Assembly (NCBI GenBank): GCA_021324795.1
Contig: JAJPIK010000068.1
Coordinates: forward strand, 1-64,000
DNA: 64,000 bases
DNA from: Chloroflexota bacterium
GTDB taxonomy: Bacteria; Chloroflexota; UBA6077; FW602-bin22; CADDYW01
Direction of reading: 5' to 3'
Positions 43,043 through 51,945 of this stretch are shown piece by piece. Numbering within the stretch: the first letter of the stretch is position 1; the number at the start of each line of letters is the position of its first letter. Under the pieces are notes generated by a model. It had not been told where the DNA came from. It saw nothing but the letters and a program-made list of their open reading frames with translations, and ran no database searches. The translations under genes and the position numbers were made by a program.

Positions 43043-43828
43043 GTGATCGATCTGCACACCCACATTTTGCCCGGCGTCGACGACGGTGCGCAAACGCTCG
43101 ATGATTCTGTCGCGATGGCTCGGGTCGCGGTCGACGATGGCATCACCGCGGTGGTTGCCACGCCCCATCGGAATCCTTGGACTTACACGGCGGGGGTCGC
43201 CGAGGCCGAACGACGGCTCGACGAGGTCCGAGCGGCGTGCCGGGAGGCTGGCCTGGCGATTCGGCTGATTCTGGGCGGAGAGGCGTACGTGGCGCCGGAT
43301 TTAGCCGAGCAAGTACGCGTCGGACTGGCACTGACGATCAACGAAAGTCGGTATTTGCTTGTTGAATGGCCGTTCGAACAGTATCCGGTTTATAGTGAGC
43401 AAGCAATCTTCGATCTGCAGGTTCGAGGCATTGTTCCCCTGATGGCCCACGCTGAGCGTTACCGTTTTCTCCAGCGTGACGTTCAGAAGGTGCGCGCGCT
43501 CGTCGACCGCGGCATACTGATTCAAGTCACTGGCAGCAGTCTCACCGGCGGGCACGGTCCTGAGCCACAAAAACTGGCCGAGGCATTACTCACGAGCGGC
43601 CTGGCGCACGTCCTGGCGTCGGACGCTCATTCGGCCGAGCTCCGTCCGCCAATTTTGACGCCAGCTTACCAGCGGGCGATTGAGCTCGTCGGCGAATCTC
43701 GGGCACGGGCGATGGTCACCGACGCTCCCGAGCAAATTATCGACAACCGGCCGGTCGATCTACCACCGGCAAAACCACCGGTTCAGCGACCATTTTGGGC
43801 CTTTTGGCGGCGCTCTAACCACGTTTGA
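43043..43828 (+). CDS. CpsB/YwqE-type PHP tyrosine phosphatase
   Basis: A 261-aa metal-dependent PHP-domain phosphatase. The N terminus MIDLHTHILPGVDDG supplies the metal-binding HxH, VATPHRNP the next histidine, MAHAERY the region around the third, and ASDAHSAE the last Asp-His. It dephosphorylates the BY-kinase. The C-terminal ~20 residues are Pro/Arg-rich. GTG start 9 bases after the kinase stop with GAGGGG upstream. Confidence 0.92.
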   Translation: MIDLHTHILPGVDDGAQTLDDSVAMARVAVDDGITAVVATPHRNPWTYTAGVAEAERRLDEVRAACREAGLAIRLILGGEAYVAPDLAEQVRVGLALTINESRYLLVEWPFEQYPVYSEQAIFDLQVRGIVPLMAHAERYRFLQRDVQKVRALVDRGILIQVTGSSLTGGHGPEPQKLAEALLTSGLAHVLASDAHSAELRPPILTPAYQRAIELVGESRARAMVTDAPEQIIDNRPVDLPPAKPPVQRPFWAFWRRSNHV

Positions 43829-43852
43829 GGGGAGGATGAACCTTAATAAGGG

Positions 43853-44917
43853 ATGAAAGGCTTGATTCTGAGTGGTGGGAAGGGCACACGCTTGCGCCCG
43901 ATTACCTATACGGGGGCCAAGCAGCTCGTACCAGTGGCGAATAAGCCGGTGCTGTTTTATGCGATCGAAGATCTGGTCGAGGCTGGCATCACTGACGTCG
44001 GCATTGTCATCGGCGACACGGGCGATCAGATTCGGGCGGCGGTGGGCGATGGCAGTCAGTTCGGAGCGCGAGTGACCTACATTCCCCAGGAGGCACCGCT
44101 TGGCCTTGCTCACGGGGTGAAGATCTCTCAAGACTTTCTCGGTGAGGAGCCATTCGTACTCTTCCTGGGCGATAACTTTATCCGTGATGGCATCGTTCCT
44201 TTGGTCGAAGAGTTCCGGACGAGTGGAGCGAATTGTCAGCTCTTGCTCTACCGCGTGCCGAACCCCGAAGCGTTTGGCGTCGCCGACGTGCGGGGCAATC
44301 GGATCCTCAAGGTGGTCGAAAAGCCCCAGATACCACCAAGCGATCTAGCGATCATCGGCATTTACATGTTCGACCACCACGTCTTCGAGGCGATTCGCGA
44401 GATCAAGCCATCGGCCCGGGGTGAGCTGGAAATCACTGATACGATCCAGGTGTTGATCGACTGGGGCTTGACCGTCGTGCCAAAGATCATCACCGGTTGG
44501 TGGATCGACACTGGTAAGCATGCTGACATGCTCGAAGCGAATCGCTTGATTTTGGAGACCCAGGAACCGGCAACGCACGGCATGGTGGACGGCAAGTCGC
44601 AGATCTACGGGCGAGTGGTGATTCAGAAGGGCGCCGAGATCCGAAATAGTGTCATCCGGGGACCGGCAATCATTGGCGAAGAAACCCAGGTGATCGATTC
44701 GTACATCGGACCGTTCACGTCGATTTACCATCACTGTCTGATCGAAGGCAGCGAGATCGAGCATAGCATTATCCTCGAGAACAGCCGGGTGGTCGACGTG
44801 CCGCACCGAATCGAAGAAAGCCTGATCGGGCGTAACGTCGAGATTTCTCGCTCGCCAATCAAGCCACGCGCCTATAAGTTTATGCTTGGTGATTACAGTA
44901 AGGTGGGGATTCTTTAA
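43853..44917 (+). CDS. rmlA: Glucose-1-phosphate thymidylyltransferase, long form
   Basis: A 354-aa sugar nucleotidyltransferase. LILSGGKGTRLRPITYTGAKQL is the nucleotide-binding start, VPVANKPVLFYAIE and LGDNFI follow, and the last ~110 residues are a left-handed beta-helix (repeated isoleucine/valine hexapeptides such as IYGRVVIQKGAEI). The long form is typical of RmlA paralogues in antibiotic-sugar and archaeal/Gram-positive polysaccharide pathways. It makes dTDP-glucose from glucose-1-phosphate and dTTP. It overlaps the next gene by one base (TAATG). Confidence 0.9.
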   Translation: MKGLILSGGKGTRLRPITYTGAKQLVPVANKPVLFYAIEDLVEAGITDVGIVIGDTGDQIRAAVGDGSQFGARVTYIPQEAPLGLAHGVKISQDFLGEEPFVLFLGDNFIRDGIVPLVEEFRTSGANCQLLLYRVPNPEAFGVADVRGNRILKVVEKPQIPPSDLAIIGIYMFDHHVFEAIREIKPSARGELEITDTIQVLIDWGLTVVPKIITGWWIDTGKHADMLEANRLILETQEPATHGMVDGKSQIYGRVVIQKGAEIRNSVIRGPAIIGEETQVIDSYIGPFTSIYHHCLIEGSEIEHSIILENSRVVDVPHRIEESLIGRNVEISRSPIKPRAYKFMLGDYSKVGIL

Positions 44918-45948
44918 TGAGTGGCGTCCGTCATTTGCTTGTGACCGGTGGGGCTGGCTTTATTGGCTCGAACTTCGTGCGCTACTGGCTCGCGCGCCAT
45001 CCGAGTGATCTAGTAGTCAATCTCGATCTTTTGACCTACGCCGGCAATCTGGAGCACCTTGCCGACCTGGCCGGGGATCAGCGCGAACGCTACCGCTTCG
45101 TGCGTGGGGATATTCGCAATCAGGAGCTCGTCGAGCATATTTTGGAAGAATTCCAGGTCGACGTAATCGTGAACTTCGCCGCCGAGTCGCACAATAGCCG
45201 GGCGGTGCTCGATCCGGCGCTCTTCCTGCGCACCAACGTGCTGGGCACTCAGGCTTTGCTGGAAGCAGCGCGTCGCAAGGGAATCGACCGCTTCCATCAC
45301 GTGTCGACCTGCGAGATCTACGGTGACCTGGACCTCGACAGTCCAGAATCGTTTCGTGAAGACACGCCCTATCGTCCGCGCACGCCATACAACGCGTCGA
45401 AAGCGGCCACTGACCACGTCGTCCGTGCCTATTACGAGACTTTTCACGTGCCGATCACCATCTCGGTCTGTGCGAACAACTACGGGCCCTACCAGTTCCC
45501 GGAGAAAGTTATCCCTCTTTTTACGACGAATGCACTCCAGGGGAAGCCGCTGCCGCTCTACCGCCATAGCCAGAACCGACGCGAATGGATTCACGTCGTC
45601 GATCACTGTTCAGGGATCGAACGAATCCTCGACGCGGGTAAGGTTGGCGAGACCTACCACGTCGGCACTGGCGTTGAGAAGAGCATCGAACAGATCGCTG
45701 ATGGGATTCTTGGGGTCTTGAAGCTGCCATCATCGTTGAAGACCTACGTCGAGGACCGACCAGGGCACGATCGTCGGTACCTGCTCGACTCGTCGAAAAT
45801 CCGACGCGAGCTCGGCTGGCAGCCGTCGGTGACGTTCGAGGAGGGATTGCCGGAGACGGTGCGCTGGTATCAAGTGCATCCGGAATGGTGGCGGCCGCTG
45901 CTGGAACGTGCCTCGGTTGAAGAGGCACGCTGGAAGCAAGGCAGTTAG
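44917..45948 (+). CDS. RmlB-like dTDP-glucose 4,6-dehydratase family protein
   Basis: A 343-aa extended SDR. TGGAGFIGS is at 10-18, Y158-x-x-x-K162 (YNASK) is intact, and ANNYGPYQFPEKVIPLF matches RmlB closely. However, the catalytic T-D-E triplet of RmlB reads T131-C132-E133 (STCEIYGD), so the aspartate that acts as proton donor in dehydration is a cysteine. It may be a dehydratase subfamily or another NDP-sugar enzyme. There is no rmlC or rmlD here. Last gene of the polysaccharide operon. Confidence 0.82.
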   Translation: MSGVRHLLVTGGAGFIGSNFVRYWLARHPSDLVVNLDLLTYAGNLEHLADLAGDQRERYRFVRGDIRNQELVEHILEEFQVDVIVNFAAESHNSRAVLDPALFLRTNVLGTQALLEAARRKGIDRFHHVSTCEIYGDLDLDSPESFREDTPYRPRTPYNASKAATDHVVRAYYETFHVPITISVCANNYGPYQFPEKVIPLFTTNALQGKPLPLYRHSQNRREWIHVVDHCSGIERILDAGKVGETYHVGTGVEKSIEQIADGILGVLKLPSSLKTYVEDRPGHDRRYLLDSSKIRRELGWQPSVTFEEGLPETVRWYQVHPEWWRPLLERASVEEARWKQGS

Positions 45949-45955
45949 CTAACAT

Positions 45956-45999
45956 AAGCAGAAGGGGCGAGGACTGCTAGCTCTCGTCCCTTTCTGCTT
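45956..45999. terminator. Bidirectional hairpin terminator
   Basis: AAGCAGAA pairs with TTCTGCTT and the arms continue imperfectly (GGGGCGAGG with CTCGTCCC). It lies between the RmlB-like stop and the convergent YceI stop at 46006. Confidence 0.55.
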
Positions 46000-46005
46000 G
46001 TAAGA

Positions 46006-46536
46006 TTAATTCTGCTTGACGGCCTGGACGTCTAAGGTGATCTTGACGTTGTCGCCAACGAGGAAGCCACCCTTTTCGAGTGGGACGTTCCACTGAAGCC
46101 CGAAGTCCTTGCGGTTGATCGTGGTTGTCGCATTGAAGCCAACCCGGCTTCCTCCCCAGGGGTCTGCCCCTTCCCCGAGAAACTCGGCGTCGAAGACAAC
46201 CTCTTTAGTAACGCCGCGAATCGTCAGGTCGCCCACGACCTTGGCCTGCCGTGGCTGCCCGGTTAGCTCAACCTTGCGACTGCGAAAAGTAATCTTTGGA
46301 TAGTTTTCGACGTCGAAGAAGTCGGCCGAGCGCATGTGGCCATCGCGCCCGTCGTCGTGCGTCGTCACCGACGCGGCATCGGCTTCTGCCACGACGGATG
46401 CATTCTCCGGATGCTCCGGGTCAAACTCGATCTGCCCGTCGACCTTTGAAAATGCTCCCTTGACGGTGCTGATCATCATATGTCTGACCGCGAACTCGGC
46501 AACGGTATGCGCAGGGTCGATTTTATAAATTGCCAT
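46006..46536 (-). CDS. YceI-family lipocalin-like protein
   Basis: A 176-aa YceI domain: beta-barrel proteins that bind long polyisoprenoid or amide lipids. Motifs include IDPAHTVAEFAVRHMMISTVKG at the start, KITFRSRKVEL, and GGSRVGFNATTTINRKDFGL near the end. No signal peptide, so a cytoplasmic form. It is divergent from an HxlR-type regulator with a palindromic sequence between them, suggesting that this regulator controls it. Confidence 0.92.
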   Translation of the reverse strand: MAIYKIDPAHTVAEFAVRHMMISTVKGAFSKVDGQIEFDPEHPENASVVAEADAASVTTHDDGRDGHMRSADFFDVENYPKITFRSRKVELTGQPRQAKVVGDLTIRGVTKEVVFDAEFLGEGADPWGGSRVGFNATTTINRKDFGLQWNVPLEKGGFLVGDNVKITLDVQAVKQN

Positions 46537-46603
46537 TCAACGTCTCCCAATTGTAGAGTTACGATAGATCGTGACTACGTTCTACATCGTTAATCGATTT
46601 CAG

Positions 46604-46637
46604 ATAGTCACTATTGATAAGCTATCAACATTACTAT
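46604..46637. promoter_or_regulatory. Putative HxlR operator
   Basis: TTGATA (46614-46619), 3 bases, TATCAA (46623-46628) is a perfect inverted repeat, flanked by ATAGT (46604-46608) and ACTAT (46633-46637), offset by one. Read on the minus strand, TTGATA-16-TATCTG is a plausible YceI promoter whose -35 lies inside the palindrome. The location fits a winged-helix dimer site. Confidence 0.5.
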
Positions 46638-46686
46638 GAAAAGTCAAGCATTTTCTGGTATACTGGCACTGAAAGGGGTGATCGCG

Positions 46687-47025
46687 GTGAAAGAGGAAGT
46701 CTGTCCAATTGCCGAGGCGGCGAAGCTCTTGGGAGATAAGTGGACACTGATCATCCTCCGAAATCTAGCGGACGGGGCTCGACGTTTCAAAGAACTGGAG
46801 CAGCTCGGTGAGGGGGTGAGTCCGAGTGTCCTGGCCGCGCGCTTGCGCGAGCTCGAGGAGCAAGGCATCGTAACCCGAACGAGCTACAACGAGATCCCCC
46901 CCCGGGTCGAGTATCGGCTAGCGCCCAAGGGCCGCGATGCCCTACCGGTGGTCGAAGCCTTGCGGGTGTACGGCGAGCGCTGGCTCACTCCGGCGAGCGT
47001 CCAACGGCGCTCGGAGTCCCCTTAG
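46687..47025 (+). CDS. HxlR-family winged-helix regulator
   Basis: About 112 aa. The HxlR domain is clear: EVCPIAEAAKLLGDKWTLII, the DNA-reading helix around SPSVLAARLRELEEQGIV, and the wing YNEIPPRVEYRLAPKGRDALP. Such regulators often respond to aldehydes or redox stress; the conserved N-terminal cysteine is present (C near residue 5). The GTG at 46687 follows GAAAGGGG by 8 bases; an ATG at 46636 lies at the edge of the operator region and is less likely. It probably regulates itself and the divergent YceI gene. Confidence 0.87.
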   Translation: MKEEVCPIAEAAKLLGDKWTLIILRNLADGARRFKELEQLGEGVSPSVLAARLRELEEQGIVTRTSYNEIPPRVEYRLAPKGRDALPVVEALRVYGERWLTPASVQRRSESP

Positions 47026-47087
47026 ATTAGAGAGGAGGGGCGCGCGGCAACGGCACTCAATTCGCCGGCCATGAGGTAGACGAAAGC

Positions 47088-47732
47088 TTAAGTTCCAGAT
47101 CGTCTCTTGGTCAGGTAGCCTATGCCGAGAGTGATAGTACCTAAGACGCATAATGCGAACAACGTATCCGCTGGCCAGCCCCCGGTGGTCGGTAATTTGG
47201 TTGGCTGGATTATCCCTGGCTTGGTAGATCCCGCCGGGCTGGGTGTGCCGGTCGCTGCCGGAGCTCTCGTTGGACTTGGAGTCCCGGTTCCGCTCGGGGA
47301 ACCGCCGGTCGACACGGTCAAAGTCGTCGAGGCAATCGAGCTCAGCGGAGCCAGACCTTGCTGACGCGCGCAGCCCCCGATAATGAGCTGATAGCTCCCA
47401 GCGACGAGGTTTTTCGGCACGGCCACGTCGGCTTGGCCCGAGCCCGTGGCGTCGATCGCGATCATGCCGATTTCTTCTCGGAATGCGGGCGATTTGTTCT
47501 CTTGAACGTTGTTCCCCGGGCCAAGAACCCCGAGACAGAGAGTGACGTTCTGCTGGAATGAAGCAGTGATCCCGCTAACACTGACATGAATTGTCGTGCC
47601 GGGCCCCGTGGTGGTCGGGGTAATAGTCAGCGACGGACCAGTGGTATCGGCGAGCGATGCCGCCAGGAGCGGGGTCGGGGACGTGATCAATAGGCAAAAT
47701 GTCAACAAGGTAAGAAGGCGTTTGATAAGCAC
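47088..47732 (-). CDS. Secreted protein with LPXTG-type sorting signal
   Basis: A 214-aa protein. Residues 1-26 are a signal peptide (cleavage near LLAAS). A beta-rich domain (about 30-135) begins with TTGPSLTITPTTTGPGTTIH, then a Thr/Ser/Pro-rich stalk (about 140-178) and a C-terminal sorting signal: LPTTGG, a ~20-residue hydrophobic helix, and the tail KRRSG. That is the sortase substrate pattern. No sortase gene lies in the window. Function of the beta domain unknown; an extracellular adhesin or coat-like role is possible. Confidence 0.72.
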   Translation of the reverse strand: MLIKRLLTLLTFCLLITSPTPLLAASLADTTGPSLTITPTTTGPGTTIHVSVSGITASFQQNVTLCLGVLGPGNNVQENKSPAFREEIGMIAIDATGSGQADVAVPKNLVAGSYQLIIGGCARQQGLAPLSSIASTTLTVSTGGSPSGTGTPSPTRAPAATGTPSPAGSTKPGIIQPTKLPTTGGWPADTLFALCVLGTITLGIGYLTKRRSGT

Positions 47733-47807
47733 GACGTATTCCTTACACCGACATCGTCAAGGATAACTCGCTGGGGAGCTTGTCCCCGGCGCTTGACCGC
47801 AGGGCCA

Positions 47808-48854
47808 TCAGGAGCCAGAGAAACGGTCCTCTTGCCTTGTTGGATTGTAGCGAGGCATTGGTTGTTGGTCAAGCGCATCGAGTAACTGCTCTGCTGCCTG
47901 TTCGGCGCTCAGGCGATGGCTGGCAACGTCGGTGATCAGAGACTGTAACTGCGCTGCGGAGACTGAAGATCGAAGCCGCGCCAAGAAGTTATCCTGGGCG
48001 GCTTCGAAGATCTGGCGCTCGGCCCGCTCGTTACGCCAATGGGCGAGCCGTCCACTCTGCTCAAGGAAGCATTGATGCTGGTGGATCGATTCGAGTAACG
48101 CGGGAACGCCATCGCCGGTCAAGGCGCTCGTCTTCAGTACTGGTGGGCGCCAGCCATCGGCCGGGGGCGCGAGACTGAGCATTGCCCGCAGCATGGCCGC
48201 CGCCTGATCGGCGCCATCGTGGTCGGCTTTGTTGACGACAAAGACGTCGGCGATTTCCAGAATTCCGGCTTTGATCGATTGGACGTCGTCGCCCAGATGG
48301 GGAACTTCGACAACGACGACAGTTGGCGCAACGCCGATGATCGCTGCCTCATCCTGTCCCGCACCAACCGTTTCGACGAGCACGACGTCATAGCCGAGTG
48401 CCTCGGCGACCAGGACCATGCCATCGACGGCCCGCGCTAGGCCGCCAAGCGCGCCCCGAGTAGATATGCTACGGACGTAGGCGCCCGGGTCGCCGTGGAG
48501 GTCTTGCATGCGAATTCGATCGCCGAGGACCGCGCCACCGGTGATCGGGCTAGCCGGGTCGACCGCGAGAATCGCAACTGTTTGACCGCGGCTGCGAATC
48601 TCGCGAGCAAGTCGACCAACCAGCGTGCTCTTCCCGGCGCCGGGAGGCCCGGTAATGCCGATGATACGCGCGTGACCACCCCACGGCGCTAGGGTAGCGA
48701 GGGCCGTAGCGGCCGGATTGCCGCCGTCTTCGACCAGGCTGAAGAGTCGTGCGCGGGAGCGAATGTCGCCTGCCCGTGCCCGGTTGATCAGCGTCGAGAC
48801 GTCGGGATCAAGACGGGGCACGTTCAGCGACTCCAGCCGTTGACTGGCTAACAT
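47808..48854 (-). CDS. meaB: Methylmalonyl-CoA mutase-associated GTPase MeaB
   Basis: A SIMIBI-class G protein that guards methylmalonyl-CoA mutase: it gates cofactor loading and removal of inactivated cobalamin. Walker A is [18 protein letters not shown], with [34 protein letters not shown] and [10 protein letters not shown] (base specificity). The start is uncertain: ATG 48854 overlaps the mutase small subunit by 47 bases, and GTG 48821 with GGAG 9 bases upstream is also good; the open frame reaches 48962 but is not family-like. Fourth gene of the operon. Confidence 0.9.
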   Translation of the reverse strand: MLASQRLESLNVPRLDPDVSTLINRARAGDIRSRARLFSLVEDGGNPAATALATLAPWGGHARIIGITGPPGAGKSTLVGRLAREIRSRGQTVAILAVDPASPITGGAVLGDRIRMQDLHGDPGAYVRSISTRGALGGLARAVDGMVLVAEALGYDVVLVETVGAGQDEAAIIGVAPTVVVVEVPHLGDDVQSIKAGILEIADVFVVNKADHDGADQAAAMLRAMLSLAPPADGWRPPVLKTSALTGDGVPALLESIHQHQCFLEQSGRLAHWRNERAERQIFEAAQDNFLARLRSSVSAAQLQSLITDVASHRLSAEQAAEQLLDALDQQPMPRYNPTRQEDRFSGS

Positions 48855-49245
48855 GCTTCTCGATGAAACGCGCAATATCGGTTGTCGAGGTGCCCGGACC
48901 GAAGACGCCGGCGACACCGGCCTGCAGGAGGGTCGGTACGTCTTGCTCCGGAATGATCCCACCGACGACGACTAACACGTCGTCGGCTCCGCGCTCACGC
49001 AGCAAGGAAGTGACCTTGGGAACCAAGGTCAAGTGAGCGCCCGAAAGCACGCTCAGGCCGACCACGTCGACGTCCTCTTGCAGTGCTGCTTCGACGATCA
49101 TCTCCGGCGTCTGGCGCAAGCCGGTGTAGATCACTTCCATCCCGGCGTCGCGTAGCGCCCGGGCAACGACCTTGGCGCCCCGGTCGTGACCGTCAAGGCC
49201 CGGCTTGGCCACTAATACCCTAATCTTATCCGACCGACCCCCCAT
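48808..49245 (-). CDS. mcmA2: Methylmalonyl-CoA mutase, cobalamin-binding subunit
   Basis: A 145-aa B12-binding domain. The base-off/His-on motif DxHxxG is present in [20 protein letters not shown], where the histidine coordinates cobalt. SVLSGAHL and GGIIPEQD are typical of the nucleotide-loop pocket. It pairs with the separate catalytic subunit to rearrange (R)-methylmalonyl-CoA to succinyl-CoA. Split mutases of this kind are common in Chloroflexota and archaea. Encoded between the large subunit and MeaB. Confidence 0.93.
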   Translation of the reverse strand: MGGRSDKIRVLVAKPGLDGHDRGAKVVARALRDAGMEVIYTGLRQTPEMIVEAALQEDVDVVGLSVLSGAHLTLVPKVTSLLRERGADDVLVVVGGIIPEQDVPTLLQAGVAGVFGPGTSTTDIARFIEKHVSQSTAGVAERAPS

Positions 49246-49272
49246 TCCTCATACCTCACACTGAAGCGTGGC

Positions 49273-49293
49273 AAAAAACGCATCGACGGCGTT
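49273..49293 (-). terminator. Weak intrinsic terminator inside the mutase operon
   Basis: On the minus strand AACGC, a 7-base loop, GCGTT and a run of six Ts follow one another. The stem is short. It lies between the large and small mutase-subunit genes and could reduce read-through. Confidence 0.35.
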
Positions 49294-49312
49294 CATCTAT
49301 CCCTCATCCTGG

Positions 49313-49333
49313 CCTTCTCCCTCTGGGAGAAGG
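49313..49333. repeat. 9-bp perfect hairpin repeat
   Basis: CCTTCTCCC-TCT-GGGAGAAGG, preceded by CCCTCATCCTGG. This composition is known from dispersed intergenic repeats in many bacteria. It separates the mutase large- and small-subunit genes. Confidence 0.5.
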
Positions 49334-49370
49334 AAATTCTTCCGCGCTGCGTTACTCATCGTTCGTCACG

Positions 49371-51101
49371 TCACGTGATCGGCGCTTCGCGATATTCTCC
49401 GAAGACAGCGCGCAACTGGTCGACGATCTCACCAAGCGTGCAGTAGACCCGGACGCAGTCGAGCAGAGCTGGCATCAGATTCTCGTTGCCGCGGGCTGCC
49501 TCGCGAAGCCGAGCGAGGCGCGCCATGGCTAGGGCGGTGTCGCGCTCGCGGCGCACCCGATTCAGCCGAGCAAGGTGCTCGCGCTCCCAGCGCTCATCGA
49601 AGCGGAGAATCTCTGGTGCCACCTCGTCCCTCTCGAGGAACGCATTGACGCCGACAATAATACGCTCTTTCTGATCGATCTGGTGCTGATATTGGTAGGC
49701 GCTTTCGCCGATCTGGCGCTGGAAATAACCACTTTCAATCGCCGCGATGACCCCCCCTAATCGATCGATCTCGTCGATGTAGGCTTGAGCCGCCTGCTCC
49801 ATCTGATCGGTCAGAGTCTCGACAAAGTAGCTGCCGCCGAGCGGATCCACGGTATTGGTGACGCCACTTTCGTAAGCGATAATTTGCTGAGTTCGCAGGG
49901 CGATCCGGGCGGCACGCTCGGAAGGCAAGGCCAGTGCTTCATCGAGGGAATTGGTGTGGAGACTCTGGCAGCCGCCGAGTACCGCGGCCAGTGCTTGGAG
50001 TGTCGTCCGTACGACGTTGTTGTCGGGTTGCTGAGCAGTCAGCGAGCAGCCAGCGGTTTGGGCGTGGAAGCGCAGCAGCAGCGATTGAGACTTGGTTGCG
50101 CCAAGGCGCTCACGCATGGTCCGTGCCCAAAGACGCCGGGCGGCACGATATTTCGCGATCTCCTCGAAGAAGTCATTGTGGGCATTGAAGAAGAACGAGA
50201 GCTGAGACGCGAACGCGTCGACGTCAAGGCCCCTGGCCCGGGCGTGCTCGACGTAAGTGATGCCATCGGCTAGAGTGAAGGCGAGCTCCTGAATGGCAGT
50301 CGAGCCAGCCTCGCGAATGTGGTAGCCGCTGATCGAGATCGGATGCCAGCGCGGCAGATACTGGGAAGCGAACTCAACAGTATCGGTCACCAGGCGCATG
50401 GCTGGGCCCGGAGGAAAGATGTACTCCTTCTGGGCGATGTATTCCTTCAGAATATCATTCTGGAGCGTGCCACCGAGGTGTTCGAAGGGGATACCGCGTT
50501 TTTCGGCAGTGGCAAGGTACATGGCCCAGATCACCGCAGCCGGACCGTTGATTGTCATCGACGTCGTGACCTGGTCGAGCGGAATACCATCGAAGAGCAA
50601 CTCCATATCGGCCAGCGACGAGATTCCGACGCCACAGTGACCGAACTCGCCGGCGAAGTTGGGATGATCGGCGTCGTAGCCGTAGAGGGTTGGGAGATCA
50701 AAGGCGACGGAGAGTCCGTTCTGGCCGTGCGCGAGGAGGTACTTGAACCGTCGGTTGGTCTCCTCGGCAGAGCCAAAGCCGGCGAACATGCGCATCGTCC
50801 AGAGACGTCCGCGGTGCATCGTCGGGTAGACGCCACGGGTGAAAGGATATTCGCCAGGGAAGCCGATGTCGTCGAGGTATGAGTGACCAAGGCGATCGAG
50901 CGGCGTGTAGAGACGCTCAATCGGCAAACCGGAAAGGTTCGCGAACTCGTTCTGGCGCTCTGCGTGTTGCTGAATTGTCGGTGCGACCGTCTCCTGTTGC
51001 CAGCGCTGGTGAGCGGCCTCGATCGCCGCGATCTCGCCGTCGGTCGAAGAAGCGGTCCGGTCTTTCGAATGCGAATGGTTGGCATGTGGGCGCACCGCCA
51101 T
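49371..51101 (-). CDS. mcmA1: Methylmalonyl-CoA mutase, catalytic subunit
   Basis: A 576-aa TIM-barrel subunit. Family strings include [31 protein letters not shown] with active-site residues, [50 protein letters not shown] and [14 protein letters not shown]. With the cobalamin subunit it converts methylmalonyl-CoA and succinyl-CoA, linking propionyl-CoA and branched-chain or odd-chain catabolism to the TCA cycle. Downstream of the epimerase gene by 42 bases on the same strand. Confidence 0.95.
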   Translation of the reverse strand: MAVRPHANHSHSKDRTASSTDGEIAAIEAAHQRWQQETVAPTIQQHAERQNEFANLSGLPIERLYTPLDRLGHSYLDDIGFPGEYPFTRGVYPTMHRGRLWTMRMFAGFGSAEETNRRFKYLLAHGQNGLSVAFDLPTLYGYDADHPNFAGEFGHCGVGISSLADMELLFDGIPLDQVTTSMTINGPAAVIWAMYLATAEKRGIPFEHLGGTLQNDILKEYIAQKEYIFPPGPAMRLVTDTVEFASQYLPRWHPISISGYHIREAGSTAIQELAFTLADGITYVEHARARGLDVDAFASQLSFFFNAHNDFFEEIAKYRAARRLWARTMRERLGATKSQSLLLRFHAQTAGCSLTAQQPDNNVVRTTLQALAAVLGGCQSLHTNSLDEALALPSERAARIALRTQQIIAYESGVTNTVDPLGGSYFVETLTDQMEQAAQAYIDEIDRLGGVIAAIESGYFQRQIGESAYQYQHQIDQKERIIVGVNAFLERDEVAPEILRFDERWEREHLARLNRVRRERDTALAMARLARLREAARGNENLMPALLDCVRVYCTLGEIVDQLRAVFGEYREAPIT

Positions 51102-51143
51102 TGGTTCCCCCTCGTCGCGCCGCCTCGCGTGACGTGACCTGGC

Positions 51144-51563
51144 TTACGTTCGCTGGTAGAGCTCGATCATCACCCCGTTGGTCGACTTCGGATGGACAAA
51201 AGCCAGCCAGCGGCTGTGAAAGTTCTGTCGCGGCTGCTCATCGACGAGTTGGTAACCGGCGACGCGCAAGCGCTCGAGCGTGGCCGGTAGGTCCGGCACA
51301 ACGAAGCAGACGTGATGAACACCCTCTCCCCTCTTCTCCAGAAAGCGTGCCACCGCTGAATCACCGGGCAGTGGCTCGAGGATCTCGATCCGGGCGTTGG
51401 CGCCGGTGAGGAAGGTCACTTTGAGGTTCTCGTCCGCGGCGACTTCAGTCGGACTGGCCTCCATGCCCAGCGTGTCGACGTAAAGGCGAAGGGCATCGTC
51501 TGTATTGCGCACAGCGAGGGCAACGTGATCGATCGGCAGACCGCGGAGTAGCTCGTTGGCCAT
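51144..51563 (-). CDS. mce: Methylmalonyl-CoA epimerase
   Basis: A 139-aa vicinal-oxygen-chelate fold enzyme that interconverts (S)- and (R)-methylmalonyl-CoA. The metal ligands appear in PIDHVALAVRN (His), GEGVHHVCFVV (His) and the C-terminal GVMIELYQR (Glu). ATG 51563 follows GTAGGAGC by 6 bases; a TATAAT at 51590-51595 would start transcription near 51583, below the earlier ATG at 51587. First gene of the methylmalonyl-CoA operon. Confidence 0.93.
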   Translation of the reverse strand: MANELLRGLPIDHVALAVRNTDDALRLYVDTLGMEASPTEVAADENLKVTFLTGANARIEILEPLPGDSAVARFLEKRGEGVHHVCFVVPDLPATLERLRVAGYQLVDEQPRQNFHSRWLAFVHPKSTNGVMIELYQRT

Positions 51564-51587
51564 TTTTGCTCCTACAAATCTCATCAT

Positions 51588-51945
51588 GTATTATAGCTCG
51601 AACTGTCAGCAGAGGAGGCGTAGGCCCAGGTTCGGACAAGCTCAGAATCTTTCCATCCCCTGCTAAGAGAATGCGATCGCCTTGCTCTGCCTATCCAGGA
51701 ACTGCTTTTCGCGGGTAATGGTGTCGCGCAAGGCATCAGCCATCGGATTTGTCTTTCTCTGTCGACTTCTTGCCTATCCAGAACTCTAGGCACATTGCGG
51801 TCTTTATCATAAAATTAACTCAACCCGCCGGTCGGATTAACTTGTGTTTAAGTCGGTTCCGCTAATCTATCCTGGGTGGAGGTGGCCGATTGCGCAAGGG
51901 CAATCGTCGCCCCGTGTCTGTCGATCTGGTCTAGCCGGAGAAAAA
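51588..51945. other. Intergenic region, methylmalonyl-CoA operon to ABC transporter
   Basis: 358 bases. The left end holds the -10 (TATAAT, minus strand, 51595-51590) of the epimerase operon. Two similar stretches containing TGGATAGGCA (minus strand, near 51695 and 51780) suggest a decayed duplication; one frame encodes only a 26-residue peptide without a ribosome site. A weak TTAACT-17-TAACTT pair precedes the binding-protein gene. No tRNA or hairpin of note. Confidence 0.4.

Noticed and set aside
51666..51743. 26-codon minus-strand open frame starting MADALRDTITREK
   Set aside because: No ribosome site, no recognisable family, and it lies in a degenerate repeated stretch; only noted as part of the intergenic region.
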